This document shows positions 25,922 to 35,369 of a DNA stretch of 64,000 bases, in pieces (the stretch's first letter is position 1; each line of letters starts with the position of its first letter). The notes beneath the pieces were generated by a model. The model was not told where the DNA came from, made no database searches, and was given only the letters and a program-made list of their open reading frames with translations. The stretch is from positions 3,472,001 through 3,536,000 of the forward strand of contig NC_015635.1 of the NCBI RefSeq assembly GCF_000270245.1, given 5' to 3'. Origin of the DNA: Microlunatus phosphovorus NM-1 (lineage in GTDB: Bacteria > Actinomycetota > Actinomycetes > Propionibacteriales > Propionibacteriaceae). The translations under genes were made by a program, and so were the position numbers.

Positions 25922-27661
25922 TCAGCCGGGGGTGGCCACCGCGCTCACCCGGTCGAGCAACGTCACCCACTGAGTGCTGCCGTCCCGCCAGCTCTGGCCG
26001 CTGCGATCGAGCACCACCGTTGTCTGGCTCGGCAGCGCGACCGTGACGCTCACCGCATCCCATGAGCTCGGCTCACCGACGGCAGTGATGACCGAGGCAT
26101 CTTGACTCACCCGGTAGACGGTCATCGGCGCATCCGAGGTCGCGCCGGCGAGCACGACGAGAGTCGTCGCATCCGACCACGCCACGTCGCGCAGCAGACT
26201 GAGGTTCGGGGTGGTGGAGCGGGAGACGTCGAGAGGCAGCCACCCGTCGAGCCGGATCCGCTCGCCTCGGATGATCCGTGCCAGGCCGAGCTCGGTACGA
26301 CCGTTGACCTCCCGGATCAGCGCCATCCGAACCCCGTCGGGACTGATCGCGAAGGACCGGATCACGCCACGACGCAGGATCAAGGAGTCGATCTCGACCA
26401 CCTTGCCATCCCGATCGACCCAGAGCCGTTGCCGACCATCAGATCGCCCGACCGCCCAGAGCTCGGCGAATCGGGTGAACTCCGGATCCAACAGCCCAGA
26501 CACACCTGACAGCACCGTGCGCACGGATCCCCCTGCCGTCTCGGCACGGCGCAGTGCCTCGCCACCGTTGGTGACCGCTGCGACGTCGGAGGCTGTCGGC
26601 GAAACCGCCAACCCGGTGACGGGCCACCGACCCCTCCCCAGCGGGCCAGGCACCCGGGCGCCGTCCGCCCGGTCCGCGATCGGCGAGATGGCCTGCACCT
26701 GGTCGTTGCGGGCCACGTAGAGCGCGTCGACCGTGCCCGGCGGGACCGGGGCGAACGCCTGGAAGTTCGCATCGAGGGTCACCTCGTAGGAGGTGTTCGG
26801 ATCAGCACCAGGGATGGCGTACGGACGCTGGCCGACGGTGAACGTGACGCCCTGGATGCCGATCGGCATCAGCGTGTAAAGCACCTGGGCGGCCATCAGC
26901 GTGCGCTGTCCGTCGTTGAGCGCGAGGACGTTGTCACTCAGCGCGACCTCGGCCACCCCGTTGGTGATGGTCACCGCATCGACGCTGAGCGCCGTGCCTG
27001 CCGGAATGGAGCTGCTGACCGCCGGGCCGAGCCAGTCCGAGGGACCGTTCAGCAGCGCTCGCATCAGCACCGACGCGATGCCGGCCTGGTTGCGCAGGTT
27101 GGGCAGATAGATGGGATTCGGCACCAGGGAGCTGCCGTTGCCGATGAAGTAGCGGTTGTACGGCTGATAGAAGGACGCGAACGCGAACTCGGCGACCATC
27201 AGCCCGGCGGGTGGGGTGCTGACCCGCCACTCGCCGCCTTCCTTGACCATGCCGAAGTTGACTCGCCACTGCTTGTCCTGGGCCGTGTAGGTGCGGTCGT
27301 GACCCAGCGAGCCGACCAGCCGGCCATCCAGGATCACGGTGTTCCCGGCCGTCTGCAGTGAACCCGAATAGATCCAGACCCCCGACTCCGGCGCCCACTT
27401 CTCCGCTGCCGCCTTGGTGAGGAACTGCCGCGCCACCGCATAGTTCGGCTGGAAGTTCGAGGTGGCCCGCAGGAATCCCTGCACGATCTGCTTGGGGTCA
27501 TCGCCGGCGGTCGGCGGCGCCACGTCGACGTTGAGACAGTTCTGGCACTCCGGAGGCTGGCCCTCGACCTTCTCCACCGGACCGGTGGTCGGCACACTGA
27601 CACAGCCGGCGAGCAGTGCCAACGCCGCGAACAGCGCGATCACGAGCCGGCGACAACTCAT
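25922..27661 (-). CDS. lpqB: Lipoprotein LpqB, MtrAB accessory
   Basis: A 579-residue lipoprotein. The signal peptide MSCRRLVIALFAALALLAGC ends in a lipobox with Cys20. A GerMN-type sporulation/germination domain lies in the middle (GSSLVPNPIYLPN, VTITNGVAEVALSDNVLALN), and the C-terminal half is the LpqB beta-propeller region. In mycobacteria LpqB binds the extracellular part of MtrB and tunes cell-wall and division signalling. The start overlaps mtrB by four bases. Confidence 0.95.
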   Translation of the reverse strand: MSCRRLVIALFAALALLAGCVSVPTTGPVEKVEGQPPECQNCLNVDVAPPTAGDDPKQIVQGFLRATSNFQPNYAVARQFLTKAAAEKWAPESGVWIYSGSLQTAGNTVILDGRLVGSLGHDRTYTAQDKQWRVNFGMVKEGGEWRVSTPPAGLMVAEFAFASFYQPYNRYFIGNGSSLVPNPIYLPNLRNQAGIASVLMRALLNGPSDWLGPAVSSSIPAGTALSVDAVTITNGVAEVALSDNVLALNDGQRTLMAAQVLYTLMPIGIQGVTFTVGQRPYAIPGADPNTSYEVTLDANFQAFAPVPPGTVDALYVARNDQVQAISPIADRADGARVPGPLGRGRWPVTGLAVSPTASDVAAVTNGGEALRRAETAGGSVRTVLSGVSGLLDPEFTRFAELWAVGRSDGRQRLWVDRDGKVVEIDSLILRRGVIRSFAISPDGVRMALIREVNGRTELGLARIIRGERIRLDGWLPLDVSRSTTPNLSLLRDVAWSDATTLVVLAGATSDAPMTVYRVSQDASVITAVGEPSSWDAVSVTVALPSQTTVVLDRSGQSWRDGSTQWVTLLDRVSAVATPG

Positions 27662-29460
27662 CGCTGCGCTCCGGCGGCATCGGACGGCGACGGAGACACT
27701 GGGGACGGCGGCACCGGCGACGGCGCTGCAGGCGGCGGGGATGCAGGCGATGACCCAGCCGCGACCGGACCGCTGCCGAGCTTCGTTGGATCGGACCGCT
27801 GGGCCTCGGAGTCGACCGCCGGTGCCGGGTCGAGCGCCGGGACAGGCTTTCCGATGCCGTCGGCGAGCGTGGACAGCACCAGATCGCGCGGCACCAACGG
27901 CAGCGGCGACGACTCGATCACGCCTCCCGCCCGTCGCGGCACCGTGAGCCGGAACTGTGCCCCCATCCCTGGCCGGCCCCAGGCAGTCAGCCAGCCGCGG
28001 TGCAGGTTCGCGTCCTCCATCGAGATCGCCAACCCCAGACCGGTGCCGCCGACCGTCCGCGCCCGGGCCGGGTCGCCGCGCCAGAAGCGGTGGAAGACCA
28101 GCTTGGCCTGAGCGGCCTCGAAGCCGAAGCCGTGATCGCGCACGGCCACGGCGATGGCATGGTCGTCGGCGACGACGAGGATGTCGATCGGCCGGCCTTC
28201 GCCGTGCTCGATCGCGTTCACCACCAGATTGCGCAGCACCCGCTCGATTCGGCGGGCATCCACCTCAGCCACCGCCGGCTCGGGTGCGTGCACGCGGATC
28301 TGCGAACCGCTGGTCTCTGCCAGCTGGGCAGTGCCGTCGAGCACCCGGGTCACGATGTCCCGCAGATCCACCTCGCTCACCGAGAGCACCGCAGCCCCGG
28401 CATCGAACCTGGAGATCTCCAGCAGGTCGGTCAGCAGTGCCTCGAACCTGTCCAGCTCGGTCTGCAACAGCTCCGCGGAGCGAGCTGCGATCGGATCGAA
28501 GTCGTCGCGTGCCTCGTACAGCACCTCGGCCGCCATCCGTACGGTGGTCAAAGGCGTGCGGAGCTCGTGGGAGACGTCGGAGACGAACCGCTGTTGAACC
28601 CGGGACAGCTCCTCCAGCTGGCTGATCTGTTTCTGCAGCTCCGAGGCCATGTAGTTCATCGAGGTCGCCAGCCGCGCCAGGTCGTCGCGGCCACGCACCT
28701 TCATCCGGTCATCGAGATTGCCGGAGGCGAGACTCTCCGCGGCCCGCCGGGCCGCCCGGATCGGCACCACGACCTGCCGGGCGACCAGGGCCGCGATGAA
28801 GGTCAGCAACACGACCAGGATCGCGCCGGTGGTGATCACCGCCGTCTGCAGCACGCCGAGGATGTTGACCTGCTGGGTGAGCGGGAAGATGAAATAGATC
28901 TCGTACCGTCCGGTGCCGGGCAGGGTCAGGCCCGATCCGGCGGCGATCCCGGGCACGGGCTCGGTGTCGTCGCGGTAGATGACCTCGGTCGGTGCCATCA
29001 GCAGGTCGTCGCTGGTCGCGACCTGGGCGCGGAGGTTGTCCGGCACGCTGGTCGCCGCGACGTCGCCGGCGGTGGTGGTCTGCCCGCCGGAGATGATGAT
29101 CACGTCGTACTGGTCACTGCCACCGGATCGGTTCGCGAACCGCAGCGCGAGCTCGGTGAGCTTCTTGTCCGGATTGGGATCCCCGGTGAGATCCGCGGAG
29201 TTCAGTTGCTGCTGGGCAGCGTCCAGGGCCTGACGAGCCTCGATGCCCACCGATTCTCGTTTGGCCTCCATCACGCCGAGGCTCGCCTGCCGCATCAGCA
29301 GGAACCCGCCGAGCACCAAGACGATGACCGAGGCGCCGAAGACCGAAGAGATCACCCGCAGCGGCAGCGACTGCCACCACCACTCCACCGGCAGTCGCCA
29401 CCAGGCCCGGGAGGCTCCGGTCCCAGCTCCGGAGTCGGCGCCGGTCAGCGCCCGGCGCAT
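27658..29460 (-). CDS. mtrB: Sensor histidine kinase MtrB
   Basis: A 600-residue kinase from ATG 29460 (MRRALTGADSG), 16 bases after the mtrA stop; a GTG at 29511 would overlap mtrA and is less likely. It has a first membrane helix (SVFGASVIVLVLGGFLLM), an extracellular sensor region of about 150 residues, a second helix (AVITTGAILVVLLTFIAALV), and HAMP. The H-box is VSDVSHELRTPLTTVRM, followed by N, G1 and G2 boxes (NLVVNAIEHG, VRDHGFGF, GTGLGLAIS). A Pro/Ser-rich C-terminal tail follows. It senses envelope or division state and phosphorylates MtrA. Confidence 0.95.
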   Translation of the reverse strand: MRRALTGADSGAGTGASRAWWRLPVEWWWQSLPLRVISSVFGASVIVLVLGGFLLMRQASLGVMEAKRESVGIEARQALDAAQQQLNSADLTGDPNPDKKLTELALRFANRSGGSDQYDVIIISGGQTTTAGDVAATSVPDNLRAQVATSDDLLMAPTEVIYRDDTEPVPGIAAGSGLTLPGTGRYEIYFIFPLTQQVNILGVLQTAVITTGAILVVLLTFIAALVARQVVVPIRAARRAAESLASGNLDDRMKVRGRDDLARLATSMNYMASELQKQISQLEELSRVQQRFVSDVSHELRTPLTTVRMAAEVLYEARDDFDPIAARSAELLQTELDRFEALLTDLLEISRFDAGAAVLSVSEVDLRDIVTRVLDGTAQLAETSGSQIRVHAPEPAVAEVDARRIERVLRNLVVNAIEHGEGRPIDILVVADDHAIAVAVRDHGFGFEAAQAKLVFHRFWRGDPARARTVGGTGLGLAISMEDANLHRGWLTAWGRPGMGAQFRLTVPRRAGGVIESSPLPLVPRDLVLSTLADGIGKPVPALDPAPAVDSEAQRSDPTKLGSGPVAAGSSPASPPPAAPSPVPPSPVSPSPSDAAGAQR

Positions 29461-29476
29461 CGACGATCGGCCTCGA

Positions 29477-30232
29477 TCATGTCTGCTCGCCCGCCTTGTA
29501 GCCGATGCCACGGACCGTCACCACGATCTCCGGGTGCTCGGGATCACGCTCGATCTTCGAGCGCAACCGCTGCACGTGGACGTTGACCAGCCGGGTGTCG
29601 GCGGCGTGTCGGTAGCCCCAGACCTGCTCGAGCAGCACCTCCCGGCTGAACACCTGCCACGGCTTGCGAGCGAGGGCGAGCAGCAGGTCGAACTCGAGCG
29701 GCGTCAACTGGATGGCAGCGCCGTTGCGCTTGACGGTATGGCCATCGACGTTGATCACTAGGTCGCCGATTCGCAGCGTCTCTTGATCGACCTCTTCCGG
29801 CGAGCGGCGCAGTCGGGTCTTGATCCGCGCGATCAGTTCCTTGGCCTTGAACGGCTTGGCGACGTAGTCGTCGGCTCCGGCCTCCAGACCGGCGACGACA
29901 TCGATCGTGTCGGACTTCGCGGTCAGCATGACGATGGGCACCAGCGACTCGGCCCGCAGCTCGCGGCAGATCGCGACGCCGTCCTTACCGGGCAGCATCA
30001 GATCCAGCAGCACCAGATCCGGCCGCGCGTCGTGATAGGCCTCGACAGCCTTGTCCCCGTGAGCGCACCAGATCGGCTCGAATCCCTCGTTGCGGAGCAC
30101 CAGCGAGAGCATCTCCGCCAACGCGGCGTCGTCGTCGACCACCAGCACCCGGCCTCGGTCGGCCCGGGACTCCTGGATCCGGTCGGAGTCACGGGCACCG
30201 TGCTGGTCAGTCGATATCGAAGCGTCCGACAC
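29477..30232 (-). CDS. mtrA: Response regulator MtrA (OmpR/PhoB type)
   Basis: A 251-residue regulator. Residues from about 28 form the receiver domain (VLVVDDDAALAEML, phospho-acceptor Asp in LVLLDLMLPG, Lys in YVAKPF) and the C-terminal winged helix ends in VQRLRSKIERDPEHPEIVVTVRGIGYKAG. I place the start at GTG 30232 because GAAGGG lies seven bases upstream; the TTG at 30238 is too close to it. This leaves a hydrophilic N-terminal extension of about 28 residues absent from mycobacterial MtrA. MtrA controls cell-wall hydrolases, division and, in mycobacteria, oriC binding. Confidence 0.96.
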   Translation of the reverse strand: MSDASISTDQHGARDSDRIQESRADRGRVLVVDDDAALAEMLSLVLRNEGFEPIWCAHGDKAVEAYHDARPDLVLLDLMLPGKDGVAICRELRAESLVPIVMLTAKSDTIDVVAGLEAGADDYVAKPFKAKELIARIKTRLRRSPEEVDQETLRIGDLVINVDGHTVKRNGAAIQLTPLEFDLLLALARKPWQVFSREVLLEQVWGYRHAADTRLVNVHVQRLRSKIERDPEHPEIVVTVRGIGYKAGEQT

Positions 30233-30369
30233 GCGCAATCCCTTCGCTCAAACCGACCGCGGGCCACCTCGCCCGACACAGCCGGCGCCGCCATCCTATG
30301 CGAGGTCACCAGGTCACAGCCTGATATCGGCGCGACACGTCGCTGCCGGTACGCCAGGTGGCTCGTAGC

Positions 30370-30933
30370 TCAGTTCAGCTCGGGATCATCGGCCCAGGTG
30401 GCGAAGAAGGCAAGCTCGTTCGGTTGGCGGCGCAGCACCCGGCGCCACAGGCCCAGGGGATGCCGACCGAACACATCGTCGTACGTCGCGGGCACCACGT
30501 GCCACATCCGGCGGGCGATCTCCCCCACGAGCTGACCTGGCGACCAGCCGGCATAGCCGGCGAAGATCCGCAGGTCCGCGTACGCCCCGGAGACGATCTC
30601 GATCGGGGTGTCGAGATGCAGCAGACCGACCCGGTCGAACAACGGTCGCCACCCCGGCGGCTCCTCGGCTTGCGCGACCACGCTCGCCAGGCAGATCGCT
30701 CCGTTGGGTGAGACCGGTCCGCCGTGGAAGAGCACCCTTGGCTCGGAGACGATGTCCACCCACGACGGCAGCACCGACTCCAAGGTGGTCTGCGAGATCG
30801 CGTTCAAGATCACCCCGAGCGAGCCGTCGGCGTCGCTGTCCAAGACCAGCACCACGGTCTGGTCGAAGACACCGTCGCTCAGGCCGGCGCTGGCAATGAG
30901 CAGGTCACCCGGTTGCGGATCGCGGTCACTCAC
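30370..30933 (-). CDS. YqgE/AlgH family protein
   Basis: A 187-residue protein with the family's marks: PGDLLIASAGLSDGVFDQTVVLVLDSDADGS (partly shown), LGVILNAIS, VLFHGGPVSPNGAICL and FAGYAGWSPGQLVGEI. The structure class is known, but the biochemical role is not. The GTG start is 18 bases beyond the malic-enzyme stop, so the two are probably co-transcribed. Length is normal for actinobacteria. Confidence 0.93.
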   Translation of the reverse strand: MSDRDPQPGDLLIASAGLSDGVFDQTVVLVLDSDADGSLGVILNAISQTTLESVLPSWVDIVSEPRVLFHGGPVSPNGAICLASVVAQAEEPPGWRPLFDRVGLLHLDTPIEIVSGAYADLRIFAGYAGWSPGQLVGEIARRMWHVVPATYDDVFGRHPLGLWRRVLRRQPNELAFFATWADDPELN

Positions 30934-30951
30934 GGAGCCATCCCACGATCC

Positions 30952-32373
30952 TCAGGCCACGACCTCGGTGTCGACGGGCAGTTCCGCCGGTCCGCCCGCA
31001 GCTATCCGCACCGCCTCGGCGACCCGTCGATGCACGTCGGCATGGAACACGCTCGGGGTGATGTAGGTGGCGTTCAGCTCAGCGGGACTCACCACGGAGG
31101 CGAGCGCACGGGCCGCGGCGATCAGCATCACGTCGGTGATATTGGTCGACCGAGCGTCGAGCAGTCCGCGGAACACCCCCGGGAACGCGAGCACGTTGTT
31201 GATCTGGTTGGGGAAGTCGGAGCGACCGGTCGCCACCACTTCGGCGTACCGCTGCGCCTCGGCCGGATCGATCTCCGGCTCGGGGTTGGCCAGCGCGAAC
31301 ACGATCGCCCGGTCGGCCATCGTCGCCACGTCCTCGGCGTCGATCACCCGCGGCGCGGACACACCGATGAACACGTCAGCCCCGGCCAGGCTCTCCTTCA
31401 GCGAACACTGGAGATTCTCCGGGTTGGTGTGCTCGGCGACCCACTGCAGCTGCCCGGTGATGCCGGGCCGGGTTCTGCTGACGACTCCGTCGATGTCGGC
31501 GACCACGACGTGGCCCACCCCCGCGGCCAGCAGCAGCATCAAGATCGCCGTACCGGCCGCGCCGGCGCCCGAGAGCACCACCCGGATCGCGGCGATGTCC
31601 TTCTCCACCACCCGCAGCGCGTTGTAGAGGGCGGCGAGGACGACGATGGCGGTGCCGTGCTGGTCGTCGTGGAAGACGGGAATGTCCAGTTGCTCACGCA
31701 GTCGGGCCTCGATCTCGAAGCAGCGCGGAGCGGAGATGTCCTCCAGGTTGATGCCGGCGAAGCCGGGGGCGATCGCCTTCACCACCGTGACGATCTCGTC
31801 ACTGTCCTGGGTGTCCAGGCACAACGGCCACGCGTCGATGCCGCCGAACCGCTTGAACAGCGCCGCCTTGCCCTCCATCACCGGCATCGCCGCCTCCGGG
31901 CCGATGTTGCCCAGCCCCAGCACCGCCGAGCCGTCGGTCACGACGGCGACCGTGTTGCGTTTGATGGTCAGCCGCCGCGCGTCCTCGGGGTTCTTGGCGA
32001 TCGCCAGGCAGACCCGGGCCACACCAGGGGTGTAGATCATCGACAGGTCGTCCCGGTTGCGGATCGGCAGCTTGGGCTTCATCTCGATCTTGCCGCCGAG
32101 GTGCATCAAGAACGTCCGGTCGGACACCTTGCCGATCACCACGCCCGGCACGGCGCGCATCGCCTCGACCAGTTCGTCCGCGTGGTCGGTGTCGCGGGCG
32201 GCGCAGGTGACGTCGATCTGCAACCGCTCGTGACCCGAGGCGGTCACGTCGAGGGCGCTGACCGCACCACCGGCGTGCTCGACGGCAGTGGTGAGCTGAC
32301 CCACCGCGGCTCCGCCGGCCGGGACCTCCAATCGGACGGTGATCGAGTAGGAGACCGACGGTGCTGCACTCAT
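30952..32373 (-). CDS. NAD(P)-dependent malic enzyme with N-terminal ACT domain (copy 1)
   Basis: A 473-residue oxaloacetate-decarboxylating malate dehydrogenase. The first 90 residues look like an ACT regulatory domain (YSITVRLEVPAGGAAVGQLT). The catalytic part has [13 protein letters not shown] with the catalytic Tyr, [19 protein letters not shown] with the catalytic Lys, the metal-binding [12 protein letters not shown], the dinucleotide fold VVLSGAGAAGTAIL and [23 protein letters not shown]. It converts malate to pyruvate and CO2. A close paralogue lies at 45122-46513. Confidence 0.95.
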   Translation of the reverse strand: MSAAPSVSYSITVRLEVPAGGAAVGQLTTAVEHAGGAVSALDVTASGHERLQIDVTCAARDTDHADELVEAMRAVPGVVIGKVSDRTFLMHLGGKIEMKPKLPIRNRDDLSMIYTPGVARVCLAIAKNPEDARRLTIKRNTVAVVTDGSAVLGLGNIGPEAAMPVMEGKAALFKRFGGIDAWPLCLDTQDSDEIVTVVKAIAPGFAGINLEDISAPRCFEIEARLREQLDIPVFHDDQHGTAIVVLAALYNALRVVEKDIAAIRVVLSGAGAAGTAILMLLLAAGVGHVVVADIDGVVSRTRPGITGQLQWVAEHTNPENLQCSLKESLAGADVFIGVSAPRVIDAEDVATMADRAIVFALANPEPEIDPAEAQRYAEVVATGRSDFPNQINNVLAFPGVFRGLLDARSTNITDVMLIAAARALASVVSPAELNATYITPSVFHADVHRRVAEAVRIAAGGPAELPVDTEVVA

Positions 32374-32418
32374 GCCGGGAGTCTTTCACGCAACCAGGAC
32401 ACCTGCGAGCCAGGCATC

Positions 32419-33225
32419 ATGTGTCACATGGACCTCCCGGATTCAGCAGATAGCCGCACCGAAGCGACCGAGGCTTTGACACGCCGAGCCCGCGCCGAGG
32501 CGACGTACGAGCGCCTGTTCGGGCCTCGCGACCGGGCAGCGCAGGAGAACGACCCCGAGCTGATGGAGATCCTTCGGGGCTTCATCTTCGGCGACGTCTT
32601 CGACACCGGCGAGCTCGACGATCAAACCCGCGAGTTGATCACCGTGACCGTCCTCGGCTGCCTGCAGACGCTGCCGCAGCTGCGGTCCCACACGGCAGCA
32701 GCGCTGAAGGTGGGCGTTCCTCCCGTGCAGATCAGGGAGGCTATCTATCAGCTGGCTCCGTTCATCGGCTTCCCCCGCACGCTCAACGCGATCAACACCG
32801 TGAATGAGGCATTCCTCGACCGTGGCATCACGCTGCCACTGGCGGACGAGGGCACCGTGTCCGATGCCGATCGCTACTCGCGAGGTCTCGCCGAGCAGGC
32901 GCCGCTGTACGGAAACGAGATCAAGGACAACCTCGCCGATCTGCCACACCCGTTCGACGAAGCACTGCCGCGATTCCTGACCGAGTTCTGCTTCGGAGAC
33001 TTCTACACCCGCGGCGGGCTCTCCCTCGCTCAACGGGAGTTGCTGGTGCTCTGCGCTCTCGCGACGATCGGCGACACTTCAGCCCAATTGGGCCCGCACG
33101 GACGAGCCTGCCTCCAGGTCGGCAACTCCAAAGCCGTCGTCGTCGCCGCGCTCGTCCACTGCTTCCCCTATATCGGCTTTCCCCGAGCGGTGGCCGCCGT
33201 CCGTGCGGTCAACGACCTCACCTAG
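32419..33225 (+). CDS. Double carboxymuconolactone-decarboxylase (CMD)-domain protein
   Basis: A 268-residue protein made of two CMD-like helical repeats: GELDDQTRELITVTVLGCLQ (residues ~55-130) and GGLSLAQRELLVLCALATIG (~190-265), each ending in an IGFPR(T/A) motif. The CxxC redox pair of AhpD-type members is absent, so peroxidase-reductase activity is unlikely. Gamma-carboxymuconolactone decarboxylase activity is possible but unproven, as no protocatechuate genes are near. ATG 32419 and ATG 32428 are both possible starts. Confidence 0.85.
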   Translation: MCHMDLPDSADSRTEATEALTRRARAEATYERLFGPRDRAAQENDPELMEILRGFIFGDVFDTGELDDQTRELITVTVLGCLQTLPQLRSHTAAALKVGVPPVQIREAIYQLAPFIGFPRTLNAINTVNEAFLDRGITLPLADEGTVSDADRYSRGLAEQAPLYGNEIKDNLADLPHPFDEALPRFLTEFCFGDFYTRGGLSLAQRELLVLCALATIGDTSAQLGPHGRACLQVGNSKAVVVAALVHCFPYIGFPRAVAAVRAVNDLT

Positions 33226-33252
33226 TAGTCCGCACGCAGCCCAGGGCCAGTC

Positions 33253-33675
33253 CTATTCGGCGGCCTTCCATGTCTGGTTGATGCGGATGTGATTGCCCGC
33301 TGGATCACGGAAGGCGCAGTCGCGGGTGCCCCAGGGCTGGTCCATGGGTTCCTGCAGCACTTCCGCGCCGCTGGCCTGCCCGCGCTCGAAGGCAGCGTCG
33401 AGGTCGGCAGCGAAGAACACGTAGGGCCCGGGGCCCGAGCCCTTCGCGACGAGGCGATGCAGCGCGTCTCCGTCGTCGGGCGAGCGTCCGGCGCCCGGGT
33501 CGGAGAGCACCAGCGCGACTCCCGGCTGGCCAGGCTTGCCGACCGTGACCCAGCGGTGGCCGTCCGAGGCAACGTCGTTCAAGAGCTCGAGCCCGAGCGC
33601 GTCGCGATAGAACCCGATCGCGGCGTCCACGTCGTCGACGGTGATCGGGCAGTACATGAGTGCGATGTCTGTCAT
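33253..33675 (-). CDS. VOC-superfamily (glyoxalase/bleomycin-resistance-like) protein
   Basis: A 140-residue protein from ATG 33675 (MTDIALMYCPITVDDVDAAIGFYRD). The paired beta-alpha-beta-beta-beta modules are seen in the AIGFYRDALGLELLNDV and ..AFRDPAGNHIRINQ segments. Candidate metal-binding residues are spread as in the family, but the substrate cannot be told. It lies 67 bases downstream of an AraC-type regulator on the same strand, a frequent actinobacterial pair in which the regulator probably controls it. Confidence 0.85.
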   Translation of the reverse strand: MTDIALMYCPITVDDVDAAIGFYRDALGLELLNDVASDGHRWVTVGKPGQPGVALVLSDPGAGRSPDDGDALHRLVAKGSGPGPYVFFAADLDAAFERGQASGAEVLQEPMDQPWGTRDCAFRDPAGNHIRINQTWKAAE

Positions 33676-33742
33676 GACTGCCACGCTACGGAGCGGGCCC
33701 GCTGGGCGCTTCTCCGATCCTGCTCGCTTCGGCCACGGACTC

Positions 33743-34177
33743 TCAGACGAACCTGGTCGGCCGGGTCAAGATCTTCGCCATACACGCCGGCATCGCCTCG
33801 GCGGCCTCGTGCGGGCGCGCTCGGTAGGCGCTCGGGGTCTCCCCGACCAGCCGGGTGAACGTCGAGCTGAACGAGCCGAGCGAGGTCGCACCGACGGCCA
33901 TGCAGGCGTCCGTCACACTCATTCCGCCCCGCAACAGCGCCATCGCCCGCTCGACCCGCCGCGTCATCAGATAGGCGTACGGAGTCTCGCCGTAGGCCTC
34001 GCGGAACTCCCGAGAGAAGTGCGCGGGCGACATGAAGGCCTTCGCCGCCATCGTGGGCACGTCGAGCGGCTCGGCGTAGGCGCGATCCATCAGGTCACGG
34101 GCCCGGCGCAGATGCGCAAGCGTCCGCGGAGACTGGGCGGGTTGAGAAGCTTGGGAGGATCGCGGAGCCGATGCCAC
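33743..34177 (-). CDS. Short AraC/XylS-type transcriptional regulator
   Basis: A 144-residue protein that is almost only the AraC DNA-binding domain, with two helix-turn-helix units: LDVPTMAAKAFMSPAHFSREF and MSVTDACMAVGATSLGSFSSTF, followed by the usual GETPSAYRAR. No ligand-binding domain is present, so it may respond to a partner protein or act constitutively. It begins 13 bases after the stop of the VWA gene, so it may be part of the upstream five-gene operon. Confidence 0.88.
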   Translation of the reverse strand: MASAPRSSQASQPAQSPRTLAHLRRARDLMDRAYAEPLDVPTMAAKAFMSPAHFSREFREAYGETPYAYLMTRRVERAMALLRGGMSVTDACMAVGATSLGSFSSTFTRLVGETPSAYRARPHEAAEAMPACMAKILTRPTRFV

Positions 34178-34190
34178 CTGGCCACGCTAC

Positions 34191-35369
34191 CTATCCGCCG
34201 GCCCGCTCAGCCAGCCAGCGGACCGGATCGCCGCGATCGATCACCACACCGAGCAGGTCGGGGAACACGTCCGGGGTGCAGGCGAAGGCGGGGATGCCGA
34301 TCTCGGCCAGCAGCGCGGCCCGATCATGGTCGTACGCCGGGGCGCCGGCGTCGGACAGGGCCAGCAGCACCACGACGCGGACCCCGGCCCGATGCAAGGC
34401 GGCCAGCCGACGCATCAGATCCTCGCCGTCACCGCCCTCGTACAGGTCGGTGATCAGCAGGAAGACCGTCTCGGTGGGTCGGGTGATCAGCTCGGCGCAG
34501 TAGGCGACCGCCCGATTGATGTCGGTGCCACCGCCCAACTGGCAGCCGAACAGCACGTCCACCGGGTCGTCCACCAGCTCGGTCAGATCGACCACTTCGG
34601 TGTCGAAGGCGACCAGGGAGGTCTTGAGCGTCCGCAGTGACCCCAGCACGGCCGCGAACACCGACGCATAGACCACCGACTCCGCCATCGACGACGACTG
34701 GTCGATCGCCACCACCACGTCGCAGGCCAGCGACTTGGTGCTGCGGGCATGACCGACCAGCCGCTCGGGCACGATGGTGCGCTGCTCCGGCAAGTAGTGA
34801 TCGAGATTGCGGCCGATGGTGGCCAGCCAGTCGATGTCGGCGGTGCGTGGTCGGCGAGTGCGCGCGGCCCGGTTCACCGCTCCACCGACCGCCGATCGGG
34901 TGCGCTCGGTGATCCTCCGCTCGATCTCGGCCACCACCTCGGCGACCACGGCGCGCGCCGTCTCCCGGGTGGTCTCCGGCATCACCGAGTTGAGTCCGAC
35001 CAGGGTCGCCACCAGATGGACGTCGGGCTGCACGGTGCTGAGCAGCTCGGGCTCCAGCAGCAGCGAGGTCAGGTTGAGCCGGTCGATGGCGTCGCGCTGC
35101 ATCACCTGCACGACACTGGTCGGAAAGTAGGTGCGGATATCGCCCAGCCAACGGGCCACCTGGGGTGCGGAGGCACCCAGACCGGCAGTCCGGTCGCCGG
35201 CTCCGGGACCGTCCGGACGCCGGGGTGGCTGCTCGTACAGGGCAGCGAGGGTGGCATCCATCTCCGCCTCCTCCTCGCCCAGCTCCACGCCGAGCCCCTG
35301 GTCGGCAGGCTCGCCGAGCAGCAGCCGCCAGCGGGTCAGCCGCTCCTCGGACTCGTCGACGGAGCTCAC
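34191..35369 (-). CDS. VWA-domain protein, MoxR partner type
   Basis: A 392-residue protein. The N-terminal half is helical and rich in Glu/Arg. The C-terminal half is a von Willebrand A domain whose metal-ion site (MIDAS) starts with D223-x-S225-x-S227 (AIDQSSSM), with the later T in GGGTDINRA and D in LLITDLYEGG. Such proteins work with MoxR-type AAA+ ATPases (CoxE, NorD, ViaA), where the VWA domain binds a target through Mg2+. It ends the five-gene cluster and overlaps the DUF5682-like gene by four bases. Confidence 0.88.
   Translation of the reverse strand: MSSVDESEERLTRWRLLLGEPADQGLGVELGEEEAEMDATLAALYEQPPRRPDGPGAGDRTAGLGASAPQVARWLGDIRTYFPTSVVQVMQRDAIDRLNLTSLLLEPELLSTVQPDVHLVATLVGLNSVMPETTRETARAVVAEVVAEIERRITERTRSAVGGAVNRAARTRRPRTADIDWLATIGRNLDHYLPEQRTIVPERLVGHARSTKSLACDVVVAIDQSSSMAESVVYASVFAAVLGSLRTLKTSLVAFDTEVVDLTELVDDPVDVLFGCQLGGGTDINRAVAYCAELITRPTETVFLLITDLYEGGDGEDLMRRLAALHRAGVRVVVLLALSDAGAPAYDHDRAALLAEIGIPAFACTPDVFPDLLGVVIDRGDPVRWLAERAGG

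Noticed and set aside
28000-29586. Long plus-strand frame opposite mtrB
   Set aside because: It is an antisense shadow of a well-supported kinase gene, with no recognisable protein family.
30724-32418. Upstream extension of the CMD-domain frame
   Set aside because: It lies antisense to the malic enzyme and YqgE genes and looks non-coding; the CMD domain starts after 32419.
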